This document shows positions 26,994-35,945 of a stretch of DNA of 64,000 nucleotides, piece by piece. The notes under the pieces were generated by a model. It did not search any database, was not told where the DNA came from, and saw only the letters and a list, made by a program, of their open reading frames with translations. The DNA is from RGIG4576 sp964536025 (GTDB lineage Bacteria; Bacteroidota; Bacteroidia; Bacteroidales; Muribaculaceae): NCBI GenBank assembly GCA_964536025.1, contig CAZHXA010000004.1, positions 1-64,000 of the forward strand, written 5' to 3'. Position 1 is the stretch's first letter. Each line of letters begins with the position of its first letter. Position numbers and translations under genes: made by a program.

Positions 26994-28268
26994 ATGGAAA
27001 GAAAAGATTTTGAGATAATGGCACCGGTGGGCTCTTATGAGTCGCTTGTAGCAGCCGTTCAAGGAGGTGCCGATGCTATATATTTTGGCATAGAAGGGCT
27101 TAATATGCGTGCCAATTCTGCCAATAATTTTACTATTGATGATTTACATAAGATTGCAGAATATTGCAACGAGCATGGACTTAAAAGTTACCTTACCGTA
27201 AACACCGTAATTTACGATAATGATGTGGAAACCATGCATAAAATTGTGGATGCTGCCAAAGAAGCTAAGATTTCGGCTATTATAGCAAGTGATATAGCAG
27301 CTATTTTATATGCTCGCAGTATCGGTGTAGAAGTACACATTTCCACACAAGTAAATATCTCAAATTCCGAAGCAGTGCGTTTTTATGCACAATATGCCGA
27401 TGTTGTAGTTCTTGCCAGAGAGTTGAACCTTGAGCAAGTTTATAATATTCATCAATCTATTATAAATGAAAATATACGAGGTCCACACGGAGAGCTTGTA
27501 CGCATTGAAATGTTTTGTCACGGAGCTTTATGTATGGCTGTTTCGGGTAAATGTTATATGAGTTTACATGAAATGAATCGCAGTGCCAATAGAGGTGCTT
27601 GTGCTCAGATATGCCGACGCAGTTATACTGTAACCGATATGGACACAGGCGAACAACTTGATATTGAAAATAAGTATATCATGTCGCCTAAGGACTTGAA
27701 AACAATTCATTTTATGAATAAAATGATTGATGCCGGGGTGAGAGTGTTCAAAATTGAGGGTAGAGCTCGCGGACCTGAATATGTTCGCACTGCTGTAAGT
27801 TGCTACAACGAAGCCATCAATTCCTATATAGACGGCACATTCAGTGAAGAAAAAGTTGCCGGTTGGGATGAACGTTTAAAAACTATCTTTAATAGAGGTT
27901 TTTGGAATGGATATTATTTGGGTCAACGTCTTGGTGAGTGGACATCAAAATACGGCTCATCGGCAACAAAAATCAAAGTGTATTGTGCTAAGGGCATACG
28001 TTATTTCTCAAAGATAGGAGTAGCAGAGTTCCAAATGGAAGCCGGTGAATTACATGTGGGAGATGAAGTAATTATTACAGGTCCCACAACGGGAGCCGTT
28101 CCGGTTACCATTGAAGAAATTCGTGTCGACTTGAAGCCGGTAGAAATGGCAAAAAAAGGGCAACGCTTCTCGATTAAAGTTGACGAAAAAATTCGTCCGA
28201 GCGACAAAATGTTTTTGTGGAAAGATGTTGAAAGCGTAAAACTCGGAGAGCATCGCGAGATTAAATAA
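26994..28268 (+). CDS. U32-family protein, TrhP (YegQ)-like
   Basis: A 424-residue U32 protein. The family signature EMFCHGALCMAVSGKC is followed by RGACAQICRR, giving the cysteines that in relatives hold an iron-sulfur cluster. A C-terminal beta-barrel domain (about 325-415, FSKIGVAEFQMEAGELHVGDEVII) is as in E. coli YegQ/TrhP, which hydroxylates uridine 34 of tRNA. Other U32 members act on rRNA or ubiquinone, so TrhP-like tRNA hydroxylation is the best but not the only option. It has its own promoter and a terminator. Confidence 0.85.
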   Translation: MERKDFEIMAPVGSYESLVAAVQGGADAIYFGIEGLNMRANSANNFTIDDLHKIAEYCNEHGLKSYLTVNTVIYDNDVETMHKIVDAAKEAKISAIIASDIAAILYARSIGVEVHISTQVNISNSEAVRFYAQYADVVVLARELNLEQVYNIHQSIINENIRGPHGELVRIEMFCHGALCMAVSGKCYMSLHEMNRSANRGACAQICRRSYTVTDMDTGEQLDIENKYIMSPKDLKTIHFMNKMIDAGVRVFKIEGRARGPEYVRTAVSCYNEAINSYIDGTFSEEKVAGWDERLKTIFNRGFWNGYYLGQRLGEWTSKYGSSATKIKVYCAKGIRYFSKIGVAEFQMEAGELHVGDEVIITGPTTGAVPVTIEEIRVDLKPVEMAKKGQRFSIKVDEKIRPSDKMFLWKDVESVKLGEHREIK

Positions 28269-28270
28269 TA

Positions 28271-28298
28271 AAAAAAGGAGCTTTAAGGCTCCTTTTTT
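28271..28298. terminator. Bidirectional terminator
   Basis: An 11-bp stem (AAAAAAGGAGC 28271-28281 with GCTCCTTTTTT 28288-28298, 6-base loop) between the convergent U32 and endonuclease/phosphatase genes, with A and T runs suitable for both directions. Confidence 0.92.
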
Positions 28299-28299
28299 G

Positions 28300-29334
28300 C
28301 TATTTGATGTTTTTTACGAAATAAATTTCAGTAGGGAAGTGGTCGCTGAAACCATTTAGGAAAGCTCCACCGGAATAAGTACGTAGAGGATAACCTTTGT
28401 ATTGTCCTTTTTGATTTATTAGAAAATCAAAGTTTAACACACTCATTTTGAAATAAGATAGTTTTCCGCTGTTTTTATCATTCAAAAAGTAATCGGAAAT
28501 AATTATTTGGTCAAAGAAGTTCCAATCGCCTCGATAAGCTAAAGAACCTATCCCTTTGTCGAGCATTGACCAACAAGGGTTATAAAGTTCTCCCTTACCC
28601 ACATCTTTTTTATTCTTTTTAGCACCAAGAACCTTTGCCACGCTTTCGTTAAATGGGTCATCGTTTAAGTCGCCCATGATAATAATGCCTTGGTTTGGGT
28701 CATCTTTTAATAGTGAATCTACCGTGAGTTTTACACGATTAGCTGCAGCAGCTCGTAACGGGCGGGACCCTTCTTCTCCACCGCTTCGAGAAGGCCAGTG
28801 ATTTACGATTACGCTCACTTTGTCGCCTCCCATAAGACCTGTAACGCACATTTGGTCTCGAGTGCGAAAATGTTCATATCCATCCACTCTCACTGTGGCA
28901 TTGCTTACATTAAGAACACGAAAGAAACGGGGATTATACAACAGTCCAACGTCAACGCCACGACGGTCGGGACTATCATGGTGTACAATTTGCAAGTGCC
29001 AATCTTTCAATAAAGGATGGTTTACGAGATCTTGCAACACGGTAATGTTTTCAATTTCGCTCACACCAATAACCGCAGGACCTTTAGGAGTGGCTTGTGT
29101 TGTAAAATGACTTATTGCTTTAGCCAGATTAGCAATTTTTGACCAATATTTTTCGCCATTCCACTGGCGAGTTCCTTGCGGAGAAAACTCTAAATCATAT
29201 TTGCCATTGTTGTTAATGGTGTCAAAAAGATTCTCCAAATTGTAGAATGCCGCACCATATACTTGGTATTTCTTTTGTTGCGCTGTCATGGTTAATGCAG
29301 CAACAAGTAACATTATGAATAAACTCTTTTTCAT
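28300..29334 (-). CDS. Secreted endonuclease/exonuclease/phosphatase-family protein
   Basis: A 344-residue EEP-fold hydrolase with a signal peptide (about 1-18). The metal and catalytic blocks are present: FYNLENLFD, GVSEIEN, VVNHWPSR-type VNHWPSRSGGEEGSRPLR, IMGDLNDDPFNES and the terminal FSDHFP. Relatives cleave nucleic acids or phosphoesters. The periplasm or surface is the predicted location. It is transcribed away from a TonB-dependent receptor and an OB-fold lipoprotein, a combination I have seen in other Bacteroidales and that suggests joint use of an extracellular nucleic acid or phospho-substrate. The substrate is inferred, not shown. Confidence 0.85.
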   Translation of the reverse strand: MKKSLFIMLLVAALTMTAQQKKYQVYGAAFYNLENLFDTINNNGKYDLEFSPQGTRQWNGEKYWSKIANLAKAISHFTTQATPKGPAVIGVSEIENITVLQDLVNHPLLKDWHLQIVHHDSPDRRGVDVGLLYNPRFFRVLNVSNATVRVDGYEHFRTRDQMCVTGLMGGDKVSVIVNHWPSRSGGEEGSRPLRAAAANRVKLTVDSLLKDDPNQGIIIMGDLNDDPFNESVAKVLGAKKNKKDVGKGELYNPCWSMLDKGIGSLAYRGDWNFFDQIIISDYFLNDKNSGKLSYFKMSVLNFDFLINQKGQYKGYPLRTYSGGAFLNGFSDHFPTEIYFVKNIK

Positions 29335-29355
29335 GACATATAGTGTTTATGATGT

Positions 29356-29386
29356 CAAAAATAGTAAAATTTTTAAGATTTGACAA
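29356..29386 (-). promoter_or_regulatory. Minus-strand promoter of the EEP gene
   Basis: On the minus strand TTG (29386-29384), a 20-base spacer and TATTTTTG (29363-29356) form a -33/-7 pair. The ATG is 22 bases downstream of the -7 box. Confidence 0.6.
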
Positions 29387-29479
29387 CTATAATAGCAGTA
29401 CTGAATTTAAATTTGATTTTTCTGTCTAACCTAAGTCGTATTTTATTAGATTGTTAAATGTATATTGTAAATTTTTAGT

Positions 29480-29487
29480 TATCTTTG
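29480..29487 (+). promoter_or_regulatory. -7 box for the TonB-dependent receptor gene
   Basis: TATCTTTG followed by TG fits the -7 consensus. The nearest TTG motifs are 12 and 26 bases upstream, neither at ideal spacing. Confidence 0.5.
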
Positions 29488-29520
29488 TGTACATGAAATA
29501 TAATTAATTTTTTATAAACA

Positions 29521-32253
29521 ATGCTTATGAGAATTAAATTTTTTTTGATTCTTTCGCTATTTGTAGTATTACCTGTGTTTGCTCAGAAAATAGGAGTGAA
29601 AGGTGTGGTTAAAGACACAAATGGTGAGCCGTTGATAGGTGCATTGGTATTGGAGCAAGGTACATCAGTAGGTGTATCTACCGATATTGATGGCGTCTTT
29701 AAGATAGAAACGGCTCCCAATGCAACTCTTGTTATTTCTAATGTGGGTTATAAAACAAAAGAAGTGAAAGCGTCGGACGCAAAGGAAATCATTTTGGATT
29801 TAGACTCTTTTCTTGAAGGTGATTTCTTTGGTAGTGACGACTTCGTTATTAATGAAGCTGAGTTGGAAGACGAAGAGGGAGCTACTCAGGCTGTTTCTTC
29901 TTTGGCGGGTGCCAGTGACAATGTGTATTACAATGCCGCAAGTTATGATTTTGGCATAATGCGTTTTCGTTTCCGTGGATATGATTCCGAATACACTGAT
30001 TCATATATCAACGGCGTACGATTTAATGATGCTACACGTGGTCGTTTCAATTATTCTATGCTTGGAGGTATGAACACAGCATTCAAACGTAAGGATGTAA
30101 ATGTTGGTCTTGAAGCTAACAGCTTCTCATTTGGTCAAATAGGTGGTTCTACCGACATTTCTACTTTTGCTCAAGATTATGCACCGGGATTTAATGGAAG
30201 TGTTGCTTATACCAATTCCAATTATAAACTACGTGCTATGGCTACTTATAGCACCGGTTTGATGAAAAACGGTTGGGCTGTTACGCTTTCTGCAATAGGT
30301 CGTTATGCCGATGAAGGTGTTACTCCAGGTTCTTTCTATAATTCTTGGGGATATTTCTTGTCGGCTCAAAAAGTATTTAACAAGCAACACAGTTTGTCTT
30401 TTGTAACCTTCGGTGCACCGACAAAGCGTACTAACTCTTCGGCAGTTGCACAAGAAGCCTACGATTTGGCTGATGATAATCTTTATAATCCTAACTGGGG
30501 TTGGCAAAACGGTGAAAAACGCAATGCAAAAGTTGTGGAAGCGTTTGATCCTACAGCTATCATCAACTGGATATGGAAACCTAATGATGGAACAACATTG
30601 AATACAGGTTTCGGTTTCCGTTCTTCAAACTATTCATCATCGGCGTTGAACTGGTGTAATGCTGCCGATCCTCGTCCCGATTACTATCGTTATTTGCCTT
30701 CTTACTACAAAGATCATCAAGAAGAATATGATTTGTATGTAGAAAAGTGGAGAAATGACGAAAATCAACGTCAAATAGATTGGGATAATCTTTATCGCAC
30801 TAATTATTTGGGAATTGAAGCCGCAAAAGCTATCGGACAAGAAACCGGAGCTACTTATATTCTTGAAAAACGTCACAGCAATCAATTGAATTACCAATTT
30901 AACTCAACGTTGAATATGCGTTTGAACGAATATTCAACGTTTCAAGCCGGAGTAGGGGTAAATTATTCGGTTGCATCTTATTATAAAACAGTAAAAGATT
31001 TGTTGGGTGGTGAATATTGGCTTGATATAGACCAATATTCTGAACGAGACTATCCCGACAATCCTACAATTCTTCAAAACGACTTGAATAACCCTAATCG
31101 CAGAGTTAAAGAAGATGATAAATTCGGTTATAACTATAATATCAATTCTTTGATGGCAAATGCGTGGATTCAGAACGTGATGACTCTTCCAAAATGGGAT
31201 ATAAACTATGGATTGAATATAAGTTATACTCAATTTCAACGTGATGGTAAGATGAAAAACGGTCGAGCTCCCGAAAACTCTTATGGAAAAGGAGAACTTC
31301 ATAAATTTGACAATGCCGGAGTTAAATTGGGTGTTACCTATAAATTTGACGGTCGCAATCGCTTTGTACTTCATGGATATTATGGCACAAATGCTCCGTT
31401 GAGCGACCGTGCTTATGTCTCTCCTCGTATTCGCGACGGTGTTGTTGACGGTTTGAGCAGTGAACGTATGTTATCGGGTGACATAGGTTATGTTTTTAAT
31501 TATCGTGCTATCAAGGGTAGTATTACAGGTTTCTGGACCGAGCAATATAACTCAACTGAACGCCTTTCTTTCTATGATGACGAATTCTCTACATTCATGA
31601 ACTACGCTCTAACCAATGTGCGTAAGTCTTATCGTGGTGTGGAAGTGGGTGTACAGGCTGCATTAACTCCTTCTTTGTCGGTGTCTTTTGCAGGAACGTT
31701 CTCAAAATATAAATATAAAAATCGTCCTACCGGTACAAGAAGCTATGAAAACGGCATGTCTCCGGATACAACACAGATTGTTTACTTGAAAAACTATTAT
31801 GTGGCTGGAACGCCTCAAACTTGTGCAAGTTTAAGTTTTAATTATAATACTTCAAGTAGATGGTTCTTTGAATTGAATGGAACTTACATGGGTGACAGCT
31901 ACATTTCTTTGGCTCCTAACCGTCATGAAGCTCGTCCTGATGTCGTTTCTAATTTCAATACACTTCAAGAATATGAAGCATGGATAGAAGATTTTACCAA
32001 GCAAGATAAATTGAAAAATGCGTTCGTGCTTAATGCAAGTATAGGTAAATTGATATATTTGAGTCGTTCTTCTTCATTGAATATCAACTTGAATGTAACA
32101 AACTTGTTGAATAACAAGAATATTCAAACTTCGGGTTATCAACAATGTCGTATCAACACAAGCGATTACTTGAACACTACGACAAGATATCCTAATAAAT
32201 ACTACTATGCTCAAGGATTGAAAGTGTTCTTGAACATGGGCGTTAAATTCTAA
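29521..32253 (+). CDS. TonB-dependent receptor with CarboxypepD_reg domain
   Basis: A 910-residue outer-membrane receptor. After a signal peptide ending FAQ there is a CarboxypepD_reg-like domain at about 24-100 (GVKGVVKDTNGEPLIGALV). A plug-like region contains FRFRGYDSEYTDSYINGVRFND. A large beta-barrel ends in the aromatic terminus GLKVFLNMGVKF. It moves a bound substrate across the outer membrane with TonB energy. An ATG at 29527 is an alternative start. It is followed 38 bases later by its probable lipoprotein partner, as in SusCD-like pairs, though this partner is not SusD-like. Confidence 0.9.
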   Translation: MLMRIKFFLILSLFVVLPVFAQKIGVKGVVKDTNGEPLIGALVLEQGTSVGVSTDIDGVFKIETAPNATLVISNVGYKTKEVKASDAKEIILDLDSFLEGDFFGSDDFVINEAELEDEEGATQAVSSLAGASDNVYYNAASYDFGIMRFRFRGYDSEYTDSYINGVRFNDATRGRFNYSMLGGMNTAFKRKDVNVGLEANSFSFGQIGGSTDISTFAQDYAPGFNGSVAYTNSNYKLRAMATYSTGLMKNGWAVTLSAIGRYADEGVTPGSFYNSWGYFLSAQKVFNKQHSLSFVTFGAPTKRTNSSAVAQEAYDLADDNLYNPNWGWQNGEKRNAKVVEAFDPTAIINWIWKPNDGTTLNTGFGFRSSNYSSSALNWCNAADPRPDYYRYLPSYYKDHQEEYDLYVEKWRNDENQRQIDWDNLYRTNYLGIEAAKAIGQETGATYILEKRHSNQLNYQFNSTLNMRLNEYSTFQAGVGVNYSVASYYKTVKDLLGGEYWLDIDQYSERDYPDNPTILQNDLNNPNRRVKEDDKFGYNYNINSLMANAWIQNVMTLPKWDINYGLNISYTQFQRDGKMKNGRAPENSYGKGELHKFDNAGVKLGVTYKFDGRNRFVLHGYYGTNAPLSDRAYVSPRIRDGVVDGLSSERMLSGDIGYVFNYRAIKGSITGFWTEQYNSTERLSFYDDEFSTFMNYALTNVRKSYRGVEVGVQAALTPSLSVSFAGTFSKYKYKNRPTGTRSYENGMSPDTTQIVYLKNYYVAGTPQTCASLSFNYNTSSRWFFELNGTYMGDSYISLAPNRHEARPDVVSNFNTLQEYEAWIEDFTKQDKLKNAFVLNASIGKLIYLSRSSSLNINLNVTNLLNNKNIQTSGYQQCRINTSDYLNTTTRYPNKYYYAQGLKVFLNMGVKF

Positions 32254-32291
32254 ATTATACAAGAATAAAAACAATATAAAACATAAAGACA

Positions 32292-34868
32292 ATGAGACAA
32301 TTTAAATCATATCTTTTAATGCTGATAGCAACATTTGTGATGGTTGGTTGTGCTGACGATTTTGATCGTCCGCCTATCAATGAACCTGTTGCAGCCAATG
32401 CCGATAAAGTGAACACCACGATATATGACTTGAAGTATAAGTATTGGAATGATGCTCGAAACTACATCGATACCATAGGTCAAACCGAAGACGGTGAAGA
32501 TATTATTATAAAAGGTCGTGTAGTAAGTAGTGATGAAACAGGTAACATTTACAAAAGTCTTGTGATTCAAGATGAAACAGCTGCTTTAGCTATTTCTATT
32601 AATCAAAGCAATCTCTACACATCTTATCGCATAGGTCAGGAAATCGTTATTAATGCAACCGGTATGTATATAGGTAAATATAACGGTTTGCAACAATTGG
32701 GCTATCCTGAATGGTATGAACAAGGAAGTGCATGGGAAGCAACTTTTATGTCGCTTGAACTATTCCAAGAACATGCCGAACTTAACGGATTCCCAAAAGA
32801 GGGCGAAATAGATACACTAAGCGTTTCTTTAGGATCTCTTCCTTCCGACCCTGAAGGCTTGTGTAAATGGCAAAGTCGCTTGGTGCGTCTTGATGACGTT
32901 AGTTTCACCGAAGCCGATGGCAAAACAGTATTTGCTGAAGATGCTTCTTCTACCAATCGCACATTGCAAGACCTTAACGGTAATACAATCATTGTTCGTA
33001 ATAGTAATTATGCTGATTTCCGTAGTGAAAAATTGCCATTAGGAACAGGTTCGGTTGTAGGTATCTTGAGCTATTATGGTACAGCATGGCAAATGCTTCT
33101 TCGTAGCACTGACGATTGTATCGATTTCAGTAAAGATGGAAAGGGAACAAAGGATAATCCATATACGATAGAAGATGTAACAGCTCTTCAAGAAACAAGT
33201 AAAACTGGTTGGTTCTCAGGATATATTGTAGGTGCTGTTAAACCCGGTGTTAAAGAAGTGAAAACAAATGAAGATGTTCAATGGGAAGCTCCTACATCGC
33301 TTGCTAATACTATTGTAGTAGGTGCAACAGCCGAAACTGCTGACATTAAGGATTGTATAGTTATTGCTCTTGAAGATGGTTCAGACCTTCGCAATGTGGC
33401 AAACTTGAAAGATAATGAAGGAGCTTACAAGAAGAATTTGCTTGTGAAAGCTACAGCATTCAAAGCTATTCTTGGTCATCAAGGTCTTGTAACAAGTGGA
33501 GAACAAAGTGACTTTGTCCTTGAAGGTGCTCCAACTTCAGCCGGTCAAGGAACAAAGGAAAGTCCTTATTCAGTAGCCGAAGCTATGGCTGCTTATGTGG
33601 AAGGATCTACTAAAGTTGCTTGGGTGACAGGCTATATAGTGGGTAGTGTCGATGGAAAATCAATAACCGAAAACATTGCATTCGGAGCATCAACATCAAC
33701 ACAAACAAACATCTTGATTTCAGATAATCCAAATGCAACTACAGCTGATGAATGTATCCCAGTCCAATTACCTTCGGGTGCAGTACGCACAGCACTTAAC
33801 CTTGTAAATAATCCTGGAAATCTTGGTAAGAAGGTTAAAATGAATGGAAGCATTGAAACATATTTCGGTGTTAAAGGCTTTAAATCTGTAACTGAATATG
33901 AAATAGAAGGTGAAACAACTCCCGATACACCTGTAACTTCTGACGTTGTAACATCTCTAAATGAAGGCTTTGATACTGCAATACCAGCAAATTGGGCTAA
34001 TGTGGTTGTTAGCGGAGATAAGACTTGGTATCAAACAGTATATAGTTCAAACGGATATGCTGCCATGACAGGTTATAAAGGAACTCAACCTCCTTTTGAC
34101 AACTGGTTGATAACACCTGCTTTAAATGTTAAGGATGCAACTGATAAAACGTTATCTTTCCGTACTCAAGTGAATGGATATGGCAACAAAACAACAGTAT
34201 TAGAAGTGTATGTATTAAGTTCAAACGACCCTGCAACAGCAACCAAGACAAAACTTAATCCGGTTATTGCAACAGCACCGGCAGGAGTAACTCAAGAAGA
34301 CGGCTCTACAAAGTATTCTTATTCCGATTGGATACAATCAGGAAATCTTGATTTAAGCTCTTATGGTGATGTGGTGTATGTAGGTTTCCGTTTTTATGCT
34401 ACTCAAGACGATAATTATGCTACTTGGTGTGTAGATGATGTTAAATTCGGTGATGTAGTTGAAGGCGGTGATGATGCTCCAAGTTCTCCTACTACTGAAG
34501 GCTCAAAAGAACAACCTTATTCGGTTGCCGGTTTAAAAGGTGTATTTGTAGACGGAAGTACTAAAGCTGCTTGGGTAACAGGTTATATAGTGGGTAGTGT
34601 CGATGGAAAATCAATAACCGAAAACATTGCATTCGGAGCATCAACATCAACACAAACAAACATCTTGATTTCAGATAATCCAAATGCAACTACAGCTGAT
34701 GAATGTATCCCAGTCCAATTACCTTCGGGTGCAGTACGCACAGCACTTAACCTTGTAAATAATCCTGGAAATCTTGGTAAGAAGGTTAAAATGAATGGAA
34801 GCATTGAAAAATATTTCGGTGTTGCAGGTTTTAAGTCAGTGTCGGAATATGAATTTGTAACAGAATAA
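32292..34868 (+). CDS. Surface lipoprotein with DUF5689, DUF6359-type OB-folds and choice-of-anchor J domain
   Basis: An 858-residue lipoprotein with lipobox MVGC (C20). Residues about 30-275 resemble DUF5689 (IIIKGRVVSSDETGN, LVIQDET). Then come a DUF6359-like unit (about 283-415), a second (417-540), a choice-of-anchor J beta-sandwich (about 555-730, FDNWLITPALNV) and a third DUF6359-like unit (about 740-857). Units start with GTKxxPY or EGSKEQPY. DUF6359 is, from memory, the OB-like domain of the nuclease YhcR, so binding nucleic acid is a reasonable guess. Units two and three share 226 identical bases. It is probably the surface partner of the preceding receptor. Confidence 0.82.
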   Translation: MRQFKSYLLMLIATFVMVGCADDFDRPPINEPVAANADKVNTTIYDLKYKYWNDARNYIDTIGQTEDGEDIIIKGRVVSSDETGNIYKSLVIQDETAALAISINQSNLYTSYRIGQEIVINATGMYIGKYNGLQQLGYPEWYEQGSAWEATFMSLELFQEHAELNGFPKEGEIDTLSVSLGSLPSDPEGLCKWQSRLVRLDDVSFTEADGKTVFAEDASSTNRTLQDLNGNTIIVRNSNYADFRSEKLPLGTGSVVGILSYYGTAWQMLLRSTDDCIDFSKDGKGTKDNPYTIEDVTALQETSKTGWFSGYIVGAVKPGVKEVKTNEDVQWEAPTSLANTIVVGATAETADIKDCIVIALEDGSDLRNVANLKDNEGAYKKNLLVKATAFKAILGHQGLVTSGEQSDFVLEGAPTSAGQGTKESPYSVAEAMAAYVEGSTKVAWVTGYIVGSVDGKSITENIAFGASTSTQTNILISDNPNATTADECIPVQLPSGAVRTALNLVNNPGNLGKKVKMNGSIETYFGVKGFKSVTEYEIEGETTPDTPVTSDVVTSLNEGFDTAIPANWANVVVSGDKTWYQTVYSSNGYAAMTGYKGTQPPFDNWLITPALNVKDATDKTLSFRTQVNGYGNKTTVLEVYVLSSNDPATATKTKLNPVIATAPAGVTQEDGSTKYSYSDWIQSGNLDLSSYGDVVYVGFRFYATQDDNYATWCVDDVKFGDVVEGGDDAPSSPTTEGSKEQPYSVAGLKGVFVDGSTKAAWVTGYIVGSVDGKSITENIAFGASTSTQTNILISDNPNATTADECIPVQLPSGAVRTALNLVNNPGNLGKKVKMNGSIEKYFGVAGFKSVSEYEFVTE
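33633..33858 (+). repeat. 226-bp perfect direct repeat, copy 1
   Basis: Identical base for base with 34584-34809, at an offset of 951 bases. It encodes residues 448-522 of the OB-fold lipoprotein. Flanking sequence diverges at once on the left (C versus T) and just after the right edge. Confidence 0.97.
34584..34809 (+). repeat. 226-bp perfect direct repeat, copy 2
   Basis: The second copy, encoding residues 765-839. The offset of 951 is exactly 317 codons, so recombination between copies would delete or duplicate one OB unit plus the anchor-J domain without a frameshift. Confidence 0.97.
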
Positions 34869-34889
34869 TAAAATATAATTTATACTATT

Positions 34890-34918
34890 AAAGGAGACTC
34901 GGAAGGGTCTCCTTTTTT
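34890..34918 (+). terminator. Terminator after the OB-fold lipoprotein gene
   Basis: AAAGGAGAC (34890-34898) pairs with GTCTCCTTT (34907-34915) around an 8-base loop, followed by further T residues. Confidence 0.9.
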
Positions 34919-35004
34919 CGTCAATGCAACTTTTTTGAAATAAACAAGACTAATATAATGTAAAATGATTAATTTTGAGAAATAATAGATTTAGGAATAC
35001 TTTT

Positions 35005-35922
35005 ATGAATTACATTGAGGTTAAAGATGTTGTTAAAGATTACGATAAACATCGTGCGTTGAATCATGTGAGTTTGGAAGTTCCTGAGGGATGCATATAT
35101 GGCTTGCTTGGTCCCAATGGAGCAGGAAAAACCTCATTGATACGCATTATAAATCAAATTACAAATCCCGATAGTGGCGAAGTTTTCTTGAATGGTGAAC
35201 CATTGAGGCCGGAAGATGTGCGTAATATGGGATATTTGCCCGAAGAACGCGGTCTTTACAAGAAAATGAAAGTTGCCGACCAAATTATGTATTTGGCACA
35301 GCTTAAAGGTATGTCGCGTGCCGATGTGAATCACGAAATGAAAGAGTGGTTGGAACGATTTGATTTAACCGAATGGAAGAATAAAAAAATAGAGGCATTA
35401 TCAAAAGGAATGGCTCAAAAAGTGCAATTTATTGCAACCGTTATACATCGTCCTAAATTGTTGATATTTGATGAACCATTTTCGGGATTTGACCCTGTAA
35501 ATGCCGAGATTTTAAAGCGTGAAATACTTAGATTGCGTAATGAAGGAGCAACAATATTGTTTTCAACCCATAATATGGGTTCGGTTGAGGAAGTTTGTGA
35601 ACAAATTTCATTGATAAATCATTCTCAAGTAGTGCTTCAGGGTGAAGTGAATGATATTCGTCATCAGTTTAAAAAACATATATATGCAATAAATGTGCAT
35701 GAAGGAGTTGTGCTTCCCGAGCCTGATTTGTTCTCATTGGAACCTGATGCGGTGCAACGACCCGGAGATAATGCAGTTTACATACGTCTGCATGCAGGAG
35801 TTGACATAAAAAATGTGATTTCATTCCTAAATGAAAAATATGAGTTGACCGGTTTCCACGAAATACTGCCAAGTATGCACGAAGTGTTTATCGAAACCGT
35901 AAAAGGAAATGATAATATCTGA
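35005..35922 (+). CDS. ABC transporter ATP-binding protein (NatA-like)
   Basis: A 305-residue ABC ATPase. Walker A is GPNGAGKTS at 36-44, the signature is LSKGMAQKVQ, Walker B is LLIFDEPFSGFDP, and the H-loop lies in FSTHNMG. A DUF4162-type C-terminal extension follows (about 225-300), typical of NatA/ABC-2 export ATPases. I start at the ATG at 35005 (MNYIEVKDV); the TTG at 34975 adds unrelated residues and overlaps a TAATTTTG box at 34970-34977. The permease gene follows after 23 bases. Confidence 0.93.
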   Translation: MNYIEVKDVVKDYDKHRALNHVSLEVPEGCIYGLLGPNGAGKTSLIRIINQITNPDSGEVFLNGEPLRPEDVRNMGYLPEERGLYKKMKVADQIMYLAQLKGMSRADVNHEMKEWLERFDLTEWKNKKIEALSKGMAQKVQFIATVIHRPKLLIFDEPFSGFDPVNAEILKREILRLRNEGATILFSTHNMGSVEEVCEQISLINHSQVVLQGEVNDIRHQFKKHIYAINVHEGVVLPEPDLFSLEPDAVQRPGDNAVYIRLHAGVDIKNVISFLNEKYELTGFHEILPSMHEVFIETVKGNDNI

Positions 35923-35945
35923 AAAGGAGCAGAAAGAGAAGAAAT

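Noticed and set aside
33633..34809. Repeat pair as an insertion sequence or tandem gene boundary
   Set aside because: There are no terminal inverted repeats or transposase, and both copies are in one continuous reading frame.
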